NCBI GenBank assembly: GCA_002373555.1
Contig: DFKM01000108.1
Location: 1-14,149, forward strand
Reading direction: 5' to 3'
Source: Lachnospiraceae bacterium UBA3645
Lineage (GTDB): Bacteria; Bacillota; Clostridia; Lachnospirales; Lachnospiraceae
Length of the DNA: 14,149 nucleotides
Shown: piece after piece, positions 1 through 6,610 of the stretch
Layout of the letters: each line of letters starts with the position of its first letter
How positions within the stretch are numbered: the stretch's first letter is position 1
Program-made: the position numbers and the translations under genes
Notes under the pieces: generated by a model
Told to the model about the DNA's origin: nothing
The model's database searches: none
Seen by the model: only the letters and a program-made list of their open reading frames with translations

Positions 1-197
1 AAGTGGATAAGGCGCGTACCAGAGCATACGGCGGCAGCGGCATCGGCCTGTCGATTGTCAAGGCGATCATGAAGACGCACAACAGCCGGTGCGGCGTGCG
101 GAACACGGAGGACGGCGTGGAATTCTGGTTTGAAGTGGAGAGGAGCCGGGAAGCCGGTCATGACGGATATGATTCCGAATACGGAACATTAGAGTAA
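1..197 (+). CDS. Sensor histidine kinase, C-terminal end of ATPase domain (partial)
   Basis: Only the last 64 or so residues are present; the gene begins before the window. The frame reads VDKARTR, then GGSGIGLSIVKAI, which is the G2 glycine box of the HATPase_c domain that holds ATP in two-component sensor kinases, followed by the last beta strands (GVEFWFEVE). The GTG at 3-5 is an internal valine codon (the usual '(F/Y)RxD' stretch), not a start. A hydrophilic tail of about 16 residues follows the domain. The kinase would phosphorylate itself on a histidine upstream and pass the phosphate to a response regulator, normally encoded just upstream of such a gene. It ends directly at a strong terminator. 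The signal sensed cannot be told from this fragment. Confidence 0.9.
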   Translation, partial: VDKARTRAYGGSGIGLSIVKAIMKTHNSRCGVRNTEDGVEFWFEVERSREAGHDGYDSEYGTLE

Positions 198-229
198 AAA
201 GAAGGATGGCTTCACGGCCATCCTTCTTT
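198..229. terminator. Bidirectional intrinsic terminator
   Basis: A perfect 13-bp inverted repeat (198-210 with 217-229, six-base loop) has A-rich and T-rich ends, so it reads as stem plus U tract on both strands. It begins one base after the histidine kinase stop and ends one base before the stop of the convergent DUF5721-like gene, so one hairpin serves both transcripts. Confidence 0.92.
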
Positions 230-700
230 CTATGATCTCAGATACGGGATCTCATGCTTCATCAGGAACTTCAGCATCAGCTCATCCCATTCCCTTTCCG
301 CCGTGCGGTCCGGCGTAAACGTGCTGTAGGCACAGCCCGTAATGAGCATCAGTGCTTCATGCTCATAGCGGATGTTGAAGAGAAGACTGGTGATATTGGT
401 CGATTCGGCTGTCTTTCCGATCGACGCAAGCGTCTTCTCCATATTCGGCTCCGTCAGGCGCATCGTCAGACGGAAGGCGCGCGGAAGCTGTTTCCCTTTT
501 ATGATCTGAAAGGCGATATTGCGGGCATCGCCCCAGCGGACATAACGGGCATCGCTGTCTTCTTCCGTCAGCGTCCCGTCCAGATTGGCGGAAAAACGGG
601 TCACGAACTCGCCTTCGACAAGTTCAAAATTGTCAAAGGTATCCGTGACGAACAAAAGCCTGGTGAACAATTTCTGATCTTCGATGTTTAATGCAATCAT
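230..700 (-). CDS. DUF5721-like protein of unknown function
   Basis: A 156-residue soluble protein with no signal peptide or membrane segment. Its pattern matches my memory of the Clostridia family DUF5721: an N-terminal MIALNIxDxKLF stretch, a central WGDARxxAFxxIKGKxxPxxFR block, an LLFNIRYE block, and a C-terminal FTxDxxxxxxWDxxMxxFL. No catalytic motif is visible and no function is known to me. The frame stays open upstream to an ATG at 772, adding 24 residues, but that stretch covers a good promoter and has no ribosome binding site. Family members as I recall them begin at MIAL, so I place the start at 700. The gene faces the histidine kinase and shares its terminator, and it is divergent from the nuclease gene at 866. 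Confidence 0.75.
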   Translation of the reverse strand: MIALNIEDQKLFTRLLFVTDTFDNFELVEGEFVTRFSANLDGTLTEEDSDARYVRWGDARNIAFQIIKGKQLPRAFRLTMRLTEPNMEKTLASIGKTAESTNITSLLFNIRYEHEALMLITGCAYSTFTPDRTAEREWDELMLKFLMKHEIPYLRS

Positions 701-706
701 AGGGTT

Positions 707-734
707 AGTATAGCATGAATTCCTGCCGTGTAAA
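707..734 (-). promoter_or_regulatory. Sigma-A promoter for the DUF5721-like gene, apparently leaderless
   Basis: On the minus strand, -35 TTTACA (734-729), 16-base spacer, -10 TATACT (712-707), then exactly six bases before the ATG at 700. Transcription would normally start at or within a base of the A of that ATG, leaving no leader and no Shine-Dalgarno sequence; none is visible. The assignment rests on hexamer match and spacing only. Confidence 0.6.
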
Positions 735-865
735 TCCATAAATTTTCGTTTGAAGTCAGAATATTTTTCCATTTGCGTATTTCATTTATTTCCGTAGTAT
801 GTTATCATCTTATTGTAACCTGTATTCTTAATGTTCTGCACTCAGATCAGTGAGGATTCGTATTT

Positions 866-2476
866 ATGGAAATTACATTTTTAGGCGCAACACATGAAGT
901 GACCGGTTCCTGCACACTCCTGACCGTCGGTGACAGGCATGTCATGATCGACTGCGGCATGGAGCAGGGAAGGGATGTCTTTGTGAATCAGGAACTGCCT
1001 GTCCGGCCTTCCGAAGTCGACTGTGTGATCCTGACACATGCGCATATCGATCATTCCGGTAAACTGCCGCTGCTGTACAAACAGGGTTTCCGCGGTCAGG
1101 TCTACGCGACCGAAGCCACTGCCAGTCTTTGTGAGATCATGCTCCGGGATTCCGCGCACATCCAGGAAATGGAAGCGGAATGGAAGAACCGCAAGGGACA
1201 GCGTTCCGGAAAGAAACCCGTCGAACCGATGTATACGGTGGACGATGCGGAAGGCATCATGAAGCGGTTTGTTCCGTACCCTTATGAAAAACGTTTTCAG
1301 GCCGCCGAGGGCGTCGAAGTCATTTTCCGGGATGTCGGGCACCTGCTCGGGTCGGCCTGCATCAAGCTGTTCCTGACGGAGAACGGAGAAGAGCGCACCA
1401 TTGTTTTCTCCGGCGATATCGGGAACAAAGACAAACCGATCCTGAAGGATCCCGCAGCCTTTGAGGATGCCGATTATGTTGTTATCGAATCCACTTACGG
1501 CGACCGCTATCATGAAAAGCCGCAGGAGCACGCGGATATCGTGGAGCAGCTTGCCGCAGCGATCGAGAAGACGCTCGCAAGAGGCGGGAATGTCGTGATC
1601 CCGTCGTTCGCGGTCGGACGCACCCAGGAGCTTCTGTATTATATCCGGGAGATCAAGCAGCGCGGACTGGTCAGCTGCAATCCGAACTTTAAGGTGTATA
1701 TCGATTCTCCGCTTGCGAATGAAGCCACCGGCATCTTCGTACAGACAGATCCGGATTACTTTGACGAAGACCTGCAGAAAGTCCTTGCGGAAGGCGTCAA
1801 TCCGATCTTTTTCCCGGGTCTGGAGGTCGCTGTTTCCGCGGAGGAATCCAAAGCCATCAATTTCGATCAGGAGCCGAAGGTGATCCTGTCCGCCAGCGGC
1901 ATGTGCGAAGCCGGCCGGATCCGGCATCACTTAAAGCACAATCTGTGGCGGAAGGAATCCCTGATCCTGTTCGCCGGCTATCAGGCGAACGGCACGCTCG
2001 GCCGCGCGATATTCGAAGGCGCCGAGAAAGTCATGCTGTTCGGCGAAGAGATCCAGGTGAACGCGGAAATCTCTTATCTAGCCAATATCAGCGGCCATGC
2101 GGACAAGGACGGTCTGACAGCCTGGATCAAGTCCTTTACGAAGCAGCCGGATCTGGTCTTCGTCAACCACGGAGAGGATGCCGTGGCCGCTTCCTTCGCG
2201 TCTTATCTGATGGATGAGCAGGGCATCAAACGGGCGGTCGCGCCGTATTCCGGCACGGTCTACGATCTGATCTCCGGCAGCGCCGTCGTCCTGACGGAAG
2301 GCGTTCCTGTCGAAGCGCCGAAGTCTGCTGCGAAGGTCGAAGGCCTGTACAGAACGCTTGTGGAGGCAGGCAAGCGCCTGATGGTGCTGATCGAGACATT
2401 CCGCGGCCGTACGAACCGCGATGTGCGCAGGCTCACCAGGGATATTGACAGCGTGATCGAAAAGTGGGAAGATTAA
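866..2476 (+). CDS. Beta-CASP metallo-beta-lactamase-fold RNA nuclease (Cft2/YSH1-like)
   Basis: A 536-residue cytoplasmic protein of the COG1236-type family: metallo-beta-lactamase fold with an inserted beta-CASP domain and a C-terminal RNA-specificity segment. Visible metal ligands are THAHIDH (H58, H60, D62, H63), GHLLGSA (H159) and SGDIG (D184). The beta-CASP motif A is ESTYGD (208-213), motif B lies at GRIRHH (350-355), and the motif C histidine is in ISGHAD (H411). With all of these present it is probably an active zinc-dependent ribonuclease acting on RNA ends or 3' extensions, but the substrates of this bacterial subgroup are not established. About 90 residues follow the core, ending in a basic, likely helical segment. 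The start is supported by TGAGG at 851-855. queH follows 26 bases after the stop, so they probably share a transcript. I could not identify a convincing promoter in the 165 bases upstream. Confidence 0.88.
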   Translation: MEITFLGATHEVTGSCTLLTVGDRHVMIDCGMEQGRDVFVNQELPVRPSEVDCVILTHAHIDHSGKLPLLYKQGFRGQVYATEATASLCEIMLRDSAHIQEMEAEWKNRKGQRSGKKPVEPMYTVDDAEGIMKRFVPYPYEKRFQAAEGVEVIFRDVGHLLGSACIKLFLTENGEERTIVFSGDIGNKDKPILKDPAAFEDADYVVIESTYGDRYHEKPQEHADIVEQLAAAIEKTLARGGNVVIPSFAVGRTQELLYYIREIKQRGLVSCNPNFKVYIDSPLANEATGIFVQTDPDYFDEDLQKVLAEGVNPIFFPGLEVAVSAEESKAINFDQEPKVILSASGMCEAGRIRHHLKHNLWRKESLILFAGYQANGTLGRAIFEGAEKVMLFGEEIQVNAEISYLANISGHADKDGLTAWIKSFTKQPDLVFVNHGEDAVAASFASYLMDEQGIKRAVAPYSGTVYDLISGSAVVLTEGVPVEAPKSAAKVEGLYRTLVEAGKRLMVLIETFRGRTNRDVRRLTRDIDSVIEKWED

Positions 2477-2502
2477 CGGGATCATTTACAGAGGTGAATT
2501 TC

Positions 2503-3141
2503 GTGAACCGTATCAACTATGACAAAGTGATGCAGGAGATCATACAGAAGGAGAAGGAGCCGGGACATGTACCGGCTCTTCTTCTGCATTCCTGCTGCGG
2601 GCCGTGCAGCAGCGCAGTGCTGGAACGTCTGACACCGGATTTTGAACTGACGGTCTTTTATTACAATCCCAACATCTGGCCGGAAGAAGAGTATTATAAA
2701 CGGGTGCAGGAGCAGGAGCGTCTGATCCGGTCATTTCCGGCGGTCAACCCGATTCATTTTCTGGCAGGGGACTATCTCCCCGCGGATTTCTATCAGGCCG
2801 CGAAAGGCCTGGAGGACGCGCCGGAAGGCGGTGCGCGGTGCCGCGAATGTTTCCGGCTTCGTCTCACGGAGGCGGCCCGGAAAGCCGCCGAGCTGCAGAT
2901 GGATTTTTTTACTACGACGCTTACAGTCAGCCCGTTAAAAAATGCAGAAGTTCTGAATGCGGTCGGAGAGGAGATCGCAGCGGATTATCCGGGGCTCCGG
3001 TTCCTGCCGTCGGATTTCAAAAAGCGGAACGGCTATAAACGTTCCTGCGAGCTGTCCGCCGAGTTCGGGATGTACCGGCAGGACTACTGCGGCTGCATTT
3101 TCTCTTACCGGGAACGGCACCCGGAAGATGCGAAGTCCTGA
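2503..3141 (+). CDS. queH: Epoxyqueuosine reductase QueH
   Basis: A 212-residue protein of the former DUF208 family, the non-B12 enzyme that carries out the last step of queuosine synthesis, reducing epoxyqueuosine to queuosine in the tRNA anticodon wobble position. The cysteine signature is complete: CCGPC (31-35), CREC (113-116), SCELS (C182) and YCGC (C196, C198), giving ligands for the 4Fe-4S cluster and the second iron site of the family. YYNPNIWPEEEYYKR and TTTLTVSPLKN are typical conserved blocks. I chose the GTG at 2503 because AGAGGTG (2490-2496) sits six bases before it and the protein then begins NRINYDKVM, as homologues do. An upstream in-frame GTG at 2464 overlaps the nuclease gene and lacks a good binding site. 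Other queuosine genes are not in the window. Confidence 0.95.
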   Translation: MNRINYDKVMQEIIQKEKEPGHVPALLLHSCCGPCSSAVLERLTPDFELTVFYYNPNIWPEEEYYKRVQEQERLIRSFPAVNPIHFLAGDYLPADFYQAAKGLEDAPEGGARCRECFRLRLTEAARKAAELQMDFFTTTLTVSPLKNAEVLNAVGEEIAADYPGLRFLPSDFKKRNGYKRSCELSAEFGMYRQDYCGCIFSYRERHPEDAKS

Positions 3142-3216
3142 CGGCAGGCATCCGTTTCAGACTCTGCCTGTATAAGAAAGGATATTATTTATATAATTCC
3201 GAATCTGCATAAACGG

Positions 3217-3245
3217 TTTACAGTTTCGAAAAAATCGTTTAAAAT
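3217..3245 (+). promoter_or_regulatory. Sigma-A promoter for ackA
   Basis: TTTACA (3217-3222), exactly 17 bases, then TAAAAT (3240-3245). The predicted start near 3252 leaves a leader of about 40 bases before ackA. A short inverted repeat (AAACG 3211-3215, CGTTT 3236-3240) straddles both hexamers and could mark an operator, but it is short. Confidence 0.8.
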
Positions 3246-3291
3246 ATGGAAAGATATCCGCCAGACGCGGAATGATTCAGGAGGAAACATA

Positions 3292-4488
3292 ATGAAGGTT
3301 TTAGTATTAAACTGCGGAAGCTCATCCCTGAAGTATCAGCTGATCGACATGGATAACGAGAGCGTCATCGCAAAGGGCCTTTGCGAGCGTATCGGCATCG
3401 AAGGTTCCAAGCTTACCCATAAGCCCACCGGCAAGGATACATTCAAACTGGAAGCCCCCATGCCCACCCATACCGAGGCGATCAAGCTGGTCATGGATGC
3501 GCTGATGGATAAAGAGCACGGCGTTATTGCGGATACTTCCGAAATCTCCGCGATCGGTCATCGCGTACTGCACGGCGGAAGCAAATTCACCGAGTCCACT
3601 GTTGTTGATGAGAAGGTCAAACAGGCCATCCGCGACTGCTTCGATCTCGGACCTCTCCACAATCCTGCAAACCTGATGGGTATCGAGGCCTGCGAAGAGG
3701 CAATGCCCGGCACACCGAACGTTGCCGTATTCGATACCACTTTCGGTATGTCCATGCCGGAGAAGGCCTATATGTACGCGATCCCGCATGAGTACTATGA
3801 CAAATACAGCATCCGCCGTTACGGCTTCCACGGCACCAGCCATATGTTCGTATCCGGCGAAGTCCTGAAGTTCTGCCATCTGGATCCCGAGAAAGGCAAA
3901 GTCATTGTCTGCCACCTCGGCAACGGCGGTTCCATTTCCGCTTCCATCGGCGGCAAGTGCGTAGATACCTCCATGGGTCTGACTCCGCTGGAAGGCCTGA
4001 TCATGGGCACCAGATCCGGTGACGTCGATCCCGCTGTCGTACAGTACATCTGCAACAAGGAAGGCAGGGATGTCAATGATGTTCTGAACATGCTGAACAA
4101 GAAATCCGGTGTTCTCGGCATGTCCGGCGGCGTTTCCTCCGACTTCCGTGATATCGAAGCAGCGAAGCAGGAAGGCAACAGACTGGCCGCTGTCGCGCTG
4201 GACGCTTTCATCTATCGTGTCGTTAAGTACATCGGCGCTTACACCGCTGCCATGAACGGCGTGGACGCGATCGCTTTCACCGCAGGTGTCGGCGAGAACG
4301 ATATCAAGACCAGAAAGGCAATCTGCGAGAACCTTTCCTATCTCGGCGTGAAGATCGATGACGAGCGCAACAACGTCAGAGGCGAAGCGCGCATCATCTC
4401 CGCGGATGATTCCAAGGTCCAGGTCGTTCTGTATCCTACGAACGAAGAACTCGCGATCGCAAGAGAGACCGTGAGACTTGTCGGCTGA
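3292..4488 (+). CDS. ackA: Acetate kinase
   Basis: A 398-residue enzyme of normal family length that interconverts acetyl phosphate + ADP and acetate + ATP, the energy-yielding end step of acetate fermentation in the cytoplasm. Conserved features of the acetate kinase/ASKHA fold are present: LVLNCGSSSLKY at the N-terminus (N7), HRVLHGG (R91), D148 in the VFDTTFG segment, RYGFHGTSH (H180), HLGNGGS (208-214), GTRSGDVDP (R241) and the C-terminal TNEE (E385). A strong AGGAGG lies just before the ATG. The gene has its own promoter and terminator, so it appears monocistronic. The phosphotransacetylase gene pta, commonly next to ackA, is not adjacent here. Confidence 0.98.
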   Translation: MKVLVLNCGSSSLKYQLIDMDNESVIAKGLCERIGIEGSKLTHKPTGKDTFKLEAPMPTHTEAIKLVMDALMDKEHGVIADTSEISAIGHRVLHGGSKFTESTVVDEKVKQAIRDCFDLGPLHNPANLMGIEACEEAMPGTPNVAVFDTTFGMSMPEKAYMYAIPHEYYDKYSIRRYGFHGTSHMFVSGEVLKFCHLDPEKGKVIVCHLGNGGSISASIGGKCVDTSMGLTPLEGLIMGTRSGDVDPAVVQYICNKEGRDVNDVLNMLNKKSGVLGMSGGVSSDFRDIEAAKQEGNRLAAVALDAFIYRVVKYIGAYTAAMNGVDAIAFTAGVGENDIKTRKAICENLSYLGVKIDDERNNVRGEARIISADDSKVQVVLYPTNEELAIARETVRLVG

Positions 4489-4522
4489 TCCTCAGCAGTA
4501 TCCATAAAATCTTAAGATTCCG

Positions 4523-4554
4523 GGCGGTCGGATTTTATCCGGCCGCCTGTTTTT
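4523..4554 (+). terminator. Intrinsic terminator of ackA
   Basis: An 11-bp GC-rich stem (4523-4533 with 4537-4547, one G-T pair) with a three-base loop is followed by TGTTTTT. It lies 34 bases after the ackA stop and just before the promoter of the next unit. Confidence 0.92.
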
Positions 4555-4567
4555 CTATATAAATTAA

Positions 4568-4576
4568 TGCTATAAT
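4568..4576 (+). promoter_or_regulatory. Extended -10 promoter for the Y-family polymerase operon
   Basis: TGCTATAAT is a full extended -10 element (TGn plus consensus TATAAT). The -35 position at 17 bases reads TGTTTT, a weak match that overlaps the ackA terminator U tract. The start would be near 4583, giving a leader of about 64 bases. No LexA box (GAAC-N4-GTTC) is visible around it. Confidence 0.65.
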
Positions 4577-4623
4577 GATTCACAGGCAACAAGCACTGTT
4601 TGCGAAACAATCCGGGTGAATCA
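4576..4623. repeat. Nested inverted repeats at the start of the polymerase leader
   Basis: A perfect 8-bp inverted repeat, TGATTCAC (4576-4583) and GTGAATCA (4616-4623), encloses a smaller one, TGTTT-GCG-AAACA (4597-4609). The outer left arm overlaps the last base of the -10 box and the predicted start site. It could be an operator or a 5' leader hairpin. Function is inference only. Confidence 0.5.
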
Positions 4624-4646
4624 TCAATCTTCATTTTTGCGAATTC

Positions 4647-6164
4647 ATGAAAAACAAAACGAAGACCTACATCGCCATCGATCTGAAATCCTTCTATGCT
4701 TCCGTGGAGTGCGTGGAGCGAAAGCTGGATCCGCTTTCCACCAATCTCGTGGTAGCCGATCTTTCCCGTACGGAAAAAACGATCTGTCTGGCAGTCACAC
4801 CGTCTCTGAAGGCCTATGGGATCTCCGGGAGAGCGCGGCTGTTTGAAGTGGTCCGTGACGTCAGAGCGCTGAACCGGAAACGCATCCTGCACGCGCCGGG
4901 GCGAAGATTTACCGGTTCCTCCTCGGATAAAAATGCATTGGCGGCGGATCCTTCCCTGGAGATCAGTTATGAAGTCGCAAAGCCCAGGATGGCGCTTTAT
5001 ATGGACTATTCCTCCCGCATTTATCAGATCTATCTGAAATACATCGCGCCGGAAGACATCCATGTCTACTCTGTCGATGAAGTCTTCATGGACGTAACGG
5101 ATTATCTGGACACCTACGGATTATCCGCACATGAACTGGCCATGAAAATGATCCGGGATGTGCTTGTGAATACCGGCATCACTGCAACAGCAGGGATCGG
5201 CACCAATCTCTATCTGGCGAAGATCGCTATGGATATCGTGGCGAAAAAGATGCCTGCGGACAAAGACGGCGTCCGGATCGCAGAACTGGATGAAATGCGT
5301 TACCGCAGGGAGCTCTGGGAACACACGCCGATCACGGATTTCTGGCGCGTCGGAAGAGGCTATCGCAAGCGGCTGGAATCTGCCGGCCTGTATACGATGG
5401 GCGATATTGCCAGATGTTCGCTTGGGAAACCGGGGGAATATCACAACCCGGAGCTGCTCTTTGATCTTTTCGGCATCAATGCGGAACTGCTGATCGATCA
5501 TGCCTGGGGCGTGGAGCCCTGCACGATCCGGGATATTAAGAGCTTTGTGCCCGAGAACAACAGCATCAGCAGCGGCCAGGTGCTGCAGGAGCCGTATCCG
5601 TTTAAAAAAGCAAAGCTGGTCGTCCGTGAGATGACGGAGAGCCTCGTCCTGGATCTGGTAAAGAAAGGTCTGCTGACCGATCAGATGGTGCTGACCGTCG
5701 GCTACGATATTGAAAATATAACGGGAAGAAAGACCGGATTTGAGATCGAAAAGGACAGATACGGACGCACAGTCCCGAAAAATGCGCATGGCAGCATTAA
5801 TCTGAAGCGGAAGACTTCTTCCACAAAGCTGATCGTTGACGCCGTCATGACGCTGTTTGACAGGATCGTCGACGAACGTCTGCTGGTACGGCGGATGTAT
5901 GTGGTCGCAAATCATATCACCGAAGGGGTTGAAAAGATCGAACAGCCGAAATATGAACAGCTGGATCTTTTTACGGATTACGAAGCCAGAGACGCTGCCG
6001 TTCGTAAGGAAGAAGCCGCGCTGGCAAAAGAAAAGAAGATGCAGAAGGCGATCCTGGATCTGCAGGAAAAATTCGGAAAAAATGCCGTTCTGAAGGGCAT
6101 GAACCTGCAGGAGGGCGCTACGGCAAAAGAGAGAAACGCCATGATCGGCGGTCATAAAGCATGA
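4647..6164 (+). CDS. Y-family translesion DNA polymerase, UvrX/YqjW-like
   Basis: A 505-residue DinB/UmuC superfamily polymerase. Palm residues are AIDLKSFYASVE (D12, F16-Y17 steric gate, E21) and YSVDEVFMD (D144, E145), so it should be catalytically active. A helix-hairpin-helix-like stretch is at 233-255 (WRVGRGYRKRLESAGLYTMGD) and the little-finger domain covers about 300-430. EQLDLF (437-442) is a classic QLxLF beta-clamp binding motif. The end KNAVLKGMNLQEGATAKERNAMIGGHKA is typical of the Firmicutes UvrX/YqjW group, longer than Pol IV. It would copy past damaged bases at the fork. The ATG at 4647 is the first usable start after an in-frame stop at 4617, and it has no clear ribosome binding site, suggesting low translation. 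The YolD-like gene overlaps its 3' end. Confidence 0.93.
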   Translation: MKNKTKTYIAIDLKSFYASVECVERKLDPLSTNLVVADLSRTEKTICLAVTPSLKAYGISGRARLFEVVRDVRALNRKRILHAPGRRFTGSSSDKNALAADPSLEISYEVAKPRMALYMDYSSRIYQIYLKYIAPEDIHVYSVDEVFMDVTDYLDTYGLSAHELAMKMIRDVLVNTGITATAGIGTNLYLAKIAMDIVAKKMPADKDGVRIAELDEMRYRRELWEHTPITDFWRVGRGYRKRLESAGLYTMGDIARCSLGKPGEYHNPELLFDLFGINAELLIDHAWGVEPCTIRDIKSFVPENNSISSGQVLQEPYPFKKAKLVVREMTESLVLDLVKKGLLTDQMVLTVGYDIENITGRKTGFEIEKDRYGRTVPKNAHGSINLKRKTSSTKLIVDAVMTLFDRIVDERLLVRRMYVVANHITEGVEKIEQPKYEQLDLFTDYEARDAAVRKEEAALAKEKKMQKAILDLQEKFGKNAVLKGMNLQEGATAKERNAMIGGHKA

Positions 6165-6607
6165 AGAATGAGATTTTTCCCTATGAAGACATCATCGACC
6201 GGTATCCCGGAGCGATTCCCGGACACCCGCCGATGCCCCTGTACGACCGTGCCGCGCAGTTCGCGCCGTTTGCCGCACTGACCGGTTTCGGCGCCGTCAT
6301 TACAGAGACAGGCCGGTACACCGAAGAGTGGAAACAGCCGGATGAAAATGTCCTGGAGAAGCTGGATGCCGCATTCGCGGGCATTCTGCAGGAGGATCCC
6401 GAAGCGCAGATCGAGCTGGTCTGGTTCCGGGAGGATGACCGAAAGGACGGCGGCTCCTACAGAACGACGGTCGGACGGCTTAGGAAGACAGACCGTTTCC
6501 GGAGGGTCCTGGTCCTGCTCGATGAAGATGATACCGATTTGCAAATACCGTTCGAACGGATCGTTTCCGTAAGGAGAACGGATGCCAATGATGAACAGGA
6601 GGTATAG
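6161..6607 (+). CDS. YolD-like protein
   Basis: A 148-residue soluble protein whose ATG overlaps the polymerase stop (ATGA), so translation is probably coupled. It carries the YolD-like signature: an MPLYDRAAQFAPFAALTGF block (25-43), then a VITETGR segment, a middle strand region (LVWFREDDRKDGGSY) and a C-terminal IPFERIVSV strand. In Bacilli and Clostridia YolD-like genes accompany UvrX/YqjW polymerases, and the family has been proposed to act as a partner of the polymerase, a role like that of UmuD for UmuC; it has no similarity to UmuD and no direct function is established. The context here supports partnership with the polymerase upstream. The ribosome binding site of the lipoprotein gene is embedded in its last codons. 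Confidence 0.82.
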   Translation: MKNEIFPYEDIIDRYPGAIPGHPPMPLYDRAAQFAPFAALTGFGAVITETGRYTEEWKQPDENVLEKLDAAFAGILQEDPEAQIELVWFREDDRKDGGSYRTTVGRLRKTDRFRRVLVLLDEDDTDLQIPFERIVSVRRTDANDEQEV

Positions 6608-6610
6608 TTT

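Noticed and set aside
881..1930. Long open frame on the minus strand within the beta-CASP nuclease gene
   Set aside because: It is the antisense shadow of a gene with complete catalytic motifs; the translation shows no family pattern and no start signal.
3143..3175. Possible terminator after queH (GGCAG...CTGCC)
   Set aside because: The loop is long and no U tract follows; it is weaker than the other terminators in the window.
3206..3222. cre-like sequence (CcpA site) before ackA, reading TGTAAACCGTTTATGCA on the minus strand
   Set aside because: It resembles half of the catabolite site, but the central spacing and right arm do not fit the 14-base consensus.
5121..6155. Long minus-strand open frame inside the polymerase gene
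   Set aside because: The sense strand encodes a full Y-family polymerase with clamp motif; the antisense product has no recognisable domain.
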